NCBI GenBank assembly: GCA_003117195.1
Contig: BDSI01000081.1
Coordinates: 124,001-188,000, forward strand
Reading direction: 5' to 3'
From: Eudorina sp. 2006-703-Eu-15
Lineage: Eukaryota; Chlorophyta; Chlorophyceae; Chlamydomonadales; Volvocaceae
DNA: 64,000 bases
Shown: positions 60,601-64,000 of the stretch, piece by piece
How positions within the stretch are numbered: position 1 is the first letter of the stretch
How the letters are laid out: the number at the start of each line of letters is the position of its first letter
Translations under genes and position numbers: made by a program
The notes under the pieces: model-generated
Told to the model about the DNA's origin: nothing
The model's input: the letters and a program-made list of their open reading frames with translations, nothing else
The model's database searches: none

Positions 60601-63600
60601 CTGGCGAGCCACAACACCCCAAAATGCGACCCCGAATTTCGACCCCAAAATGGTCATATGGCATTGATATGCGACGAATAATGCACCTGCCAAGTTTGGG
60701 GGCATTTCGGTGACGGTGGTATTCCGAACGAAATTGCATGGGAGGGCTGTAGCTCGGGGTCGGCTGGCGAGCCACAACACCCCAAAATGCGACCCCGAAT
60801 TTCGACCCCAATATGGGACATATGGCATTGATATGCGACGAATAATGCACCTGCCAAGTTTGGGGGTATTTAGTGACGGTGGTATTCCGACCGAAATTGC
60901 ATGGGAGGGATGTAGCTTGGGGTCGGCTGGCGAGCCACAACCCCCCAAAATGCGACCCCGAGTTTCGACCCCAAAATGGGACATATGGCGCATTGATATG
61001 CGACGAATAATGCACCTGCCACGTTTGGGGGTATTTACAGACGGTCGTATTCCGACCAAATTTTGCATGGAAGGGCTGTAGCTCGAGGTCGGCTGGCGAG
61101 CCACAACCCCCCAAAATGCGACCCCGAATTTCGACCCCAAAATGGTCATATGGCATTGATATGCGACGAATAATGCACCTGCCAAGTTTGGGGGCATTTC
61201 GGTGACGGTGGTATTCCGACCAAACTTTGCATGGGAGGGCTGTAGCTCGAGGTCGGCTGGCGAGCCACAACCCCCAAAAATGAGACCCCGAATTTCGACC
61301 CCAAAATGGTCAAATGGCATTGATATGCGACGAATAATGCAACTGCCAAGTTTGGGGGCATTTAGTGACGGTCGTATTCCGACCGAAATTGCATGGGAGG
61401 GCTGTAGCTCGGGGTCGGCTGGCGAGCCACACCCCCCCAAAATGCGACCCCGAGTTTCGACCCCAAAATGGGACATATGGCGCATTGATATGCGACGAAT
61501 AATGCACCTGCCAAGTTTGGGGGTATTTAGTGACGGTCGTATTCCGACCAAACTTTGCATGGTAGGGCTGTAGCTCGAGGTCGGCTGGCGAGCCACACCC
61601 CCCCAAAATGCGACCCCGAATTTCGACCCCAAAATGGTCATATGGCATTGATATGCGACGAATAATGCACCTGCCAAGTTTGGGGGCATTTCGGTGACGG
61701 TGGTATTCCGACCAAACTTTGCATGGGAGGGCTGTAGCTCGAGGTCGGCTGGCGAGCCACAACCCCCAAAAATGCGACCCCGAATTTCGACCCCAAAATG
61801 GTCATATGGCATTGATATGCGACGAATAATGCACCTGCCAAGTTTGGGGGCATTTCGGTGACGGTCGTATTCCGACCGAAATTGCATGGGAAGGCTGTAG
61901 CTCGGGGTCGGCTGGCGAGCCACACCCCCCCAAAATGCGACCCCGAGTTTCGACCCCAAAATGGGACATATGGCGCATTGATATGCGACGAATAATGCAC
62001 CTGCCAAGTTTGGGGGTATTTAGTGACGGTCGTATTCCGACCAAACTTTGCATGGTAGGGCTGTAGCTCGAGGTCGGCTGGCGAGCCACACCCCCCCAAA
62101 ATGCGACCCCGAATTTCGACCCCAAAATGGTCATATGGCATTGATATGCGACGAATAATGCACCTGCCAAGTTTGGGGGCATTTCGGTGACGGTCGTATT
62201 CCGACCGAAATTGCATGGGAGGGCTGTAGCTCGGGGTCGGCTGGCGAGCCACAACCCCCCAAAATGCGACCCCGAATTTCGACCCCAAAATGGGACATAT
62301 GGCGCATTGATATGCGACGAATAATGCACCTGCCAAATTTGGGGGTATTTAGAGACGGTCGTATTCCGACCGAAATTGCATGGGAGGGCTGTAGCTCGGG
62401 GTCGGCTGGCGAGCCACAACCCCCCAAAATGCGACCCCGAATTTCGACCCCAAAATGGGACATATGGCGCATTGATATGCGACGAATAATGCACCTGCCA
62501 ATTTGGGGGTATTTAGTGACGGTCGTATTCCGACCAAACTTTGCATGGTAGAGCTGTAGCTCGAGGTCGGCTGGCGAGCCACACCCCTCCAAAATGCGAC
62601 CCCGAATTTCGACCCCAAAATGGTCATATGGCATTGATATGCGACGAATAATGCACCTGCCAAGTTTGGGGGCATTTCGGTGACGGTCGTATTCCGACCG
62701 AAATTGCATGGGAGGGCTGTAGCTCGGGGTCGGCTGGCGAGCCACAACACCCCAAAATGCGACCCCGAATTTCGACCCCAATATGGGACATATGGCATTG
62801 ATATGCGACGAATAATGCACCTGCCAAGTTTGGGGGCATTTCGGTGACGGTCGTATTCCGACCGAAATTGCATGGGAGGGCTGTAGCTCGGGGTCGGCTT
62901 GCGAGCCACACCCCCCCAAAATGCGACCCCGAGTTTCGACCCCAAAATGGTCATATGGCGCATTGATATGCGACGAATAATGCACCTGCCAAGTTTGGGG
63001 GCATTTCGGTGACGGTCGTATTCCGACCGAAATTGCATGGGAGGGCTGTAGCTCGGGGTCGGCTGGCAAGCCATAACCCCCAAAATGCGACCCCGAGTTT
63101 CGACCCCAAAATGGGACATATGGCGCATTGATATGCGACGAATAATGCACCTGCCAAATTTGGGGGTATTTAGAGACGGTCGTATTCCGACCGAAATTGC
63201 ATGGGAGGGCTGTAGCTCGGGGTCGGCTGGCGAGCCACAACCCCCCAAAATGCGACCCCGAATTTCGACCCCAAAATGGGACATATGGCGCATTGATATG
63301 CGACGAATAATGCACCTGCCAATTTGGGGGTATTTAGTGACGGTCGTATTCCGACCAAACTTTGCATGGTAGGGCTGTAGCTCGAGGTCGGCTGGCGAGC
63401 CACACCCCTCCAAAATGCGACCCCGAATTTCGACCCCAAAATGGTCATATGGCATTGATATGCGACGAATAATGCACCTGCCAAGTTTGGGGGCATTTCG
63501 GTGACGGTCGTATTCCGACCGAAATTGCATGGGAGGGCTGTAGCTCGGGGTCGGCTGGCGAGCCACAACACTCCAAAATGCGACCCCGAATTTCGACCCC

Positions 63601-64000
63601 AATATGGGACATATGGCATTGATATGCGACGAATAATGCACCTGCCAAGTTTGGGGGCATTTCGGTGACGGTCGTATTCCGACCGAAATTGCATGGGAGG
63701 GCTGTAGCTCGGGGTCGGCTTGCGAGCCACACCCCCCAAAATGCGACCCCGAGTTTCGACCCCAAAATGGTCATATGGCGCATTGATATGCGACGAATAA
63801 TGCACCTGCCAAGTTTGGGGGCATTTCGGTGACGGTCGTATTCCGACCGAAATTGCATGGGAGGGCTGTAGCTCGGGGTCGGCTGGCAAGCCATAACCCC
63901 CCAAAATGCGACCCCGAGTTTCGACCCCAAATGGGACATATGGCATTGATATGCGACGAATAATGCACCTGCCAAGTTTGGGGGCATTTCGGTGACGGTG
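57656..64000. repeat. Satellite array, right block, distinct subfamily, about 39 copies
   Basis: It is the same monomer family as 29143-57251 but with different diagnostic types: CATATGGCGCATTGATATGCG (an added GC dinucleotide), CCAAACTTTGCATGG, GCTCGAGGTCGG and GAGCCACACCCC. Local duplications are present, for example 58550-59483 is repeated 969 bp further on, and a rare GGGATGTAGCTTGGGG occurs at about 57827 and 60906. The array continues beyond the end of the window, so its full length is unknown. Confidence 0.97.

Noticed and set aside
60382..62007. 541-codon minus-strand reading frame, and dozens of similar frames over 29-64 kb
   Set aside because: They lie wholly in the 162-bp satellite, repeat the same peptides in three rotating frames, and exist only because the monomer lacks minus-strand stops. 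No splice signals, start context or protein family.
29143..64000. CRISPR-like regular repeats
   Set aside because: The whole 162-bp unit is conserved, with no variable spacers between short repeats, and the context is eukaryotic with introns. It is a tandem satellite.
29143..64000. CENP-B-box-like site in the monomer
   Set aside because: The best candidate, around TTTCGACCCCAAAATGGG, lacks the required A and CGGG spacing of the CENP-B consensus.

Overview
The window looks like nuclear DNA of a green alga, most likely a volvocine/chlamydomonadalean species. The basis is GC-rich genes with many short introns and GTGAGT/GTGGGT-type donors, long Ala/Gly/Ser/Pro/Gln-rich inserts in otherwise conserved proteins, dense micro- and minisatellites in introns, and a membrane-anchored tyrosine-kinase-like (TKL) kinase of the kind expanded in these algae. 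No bacterial gene organisation, rRNA, tRNA or CRISPR array was seen.

Layout. (1) 1144-11962, plus strand: a receptor-like protein kinase. I could reconstruct 21 exons whose phases all agree (2703 nt, 900 codons plus stop) from an extracellular part through one membrane helix to a complete kinase domain; the 5' end and signal peptide were not found. Its introns hold unusual simple repeats, including a perfect 200-bp (TGTC)50 tract in a GC-AG intron. (2) 11963-16433: short tandem repeats, then lower-GC DNA with no supported gene. (3) 16434-19899, minus strand: a three-exon gene for a 1013-residue low-complexity protein with one short basic core. (4) 19900-24906: mostly empty, except a possible two-exon small membrane protein (22192-22677) and, just after it, a perfect 32-bp-arm hairpin (22745-22820). 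(5) 24907-26119, plus strand: a clean two-exon gene for an unrecognised 346-residue protein. (6) 26713-27471, minus strand: a decayed gene combining a von Willebrand factor A-like segment and a class 3 lipase-like segment whose nucleophile serine is replaced by lysine. (7) 27477-29142: two 5'-truncated 3' ends of one LINE family in tandem, both on the minus strand, both ending in (ATT)n tails.

(8) From 29143 to the end of the window (about 35 kb, over half of it): a tandem satellite with a monomer of about 162 bp, about 213 copies, interrupted once by 404 bp of unrelated sequence at 57252-57655. The array is organised in nested higher-order repeats (about 970-bp six-mers, 1137-bp seven-mers, and multi-kilobase blocks duplicated 7.27 and 7.76 kb apart) and changes subfamily at the interruption. 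It may be centromeric, pericentromeric or subtelomeric satellite; the sequence alone does not decide which. The many long minus-strand reading frames across it are a by-product of a monomer without minus-strand stops, not genes.

The strongest candidates for something undescribed are the satellite with its higher-order structure and LINE-bounded edge, the perfect hairpin, and the vWA/lipase relic. The window therefore shows a chromosome-arm gene region passing into a repeat-rich domain.
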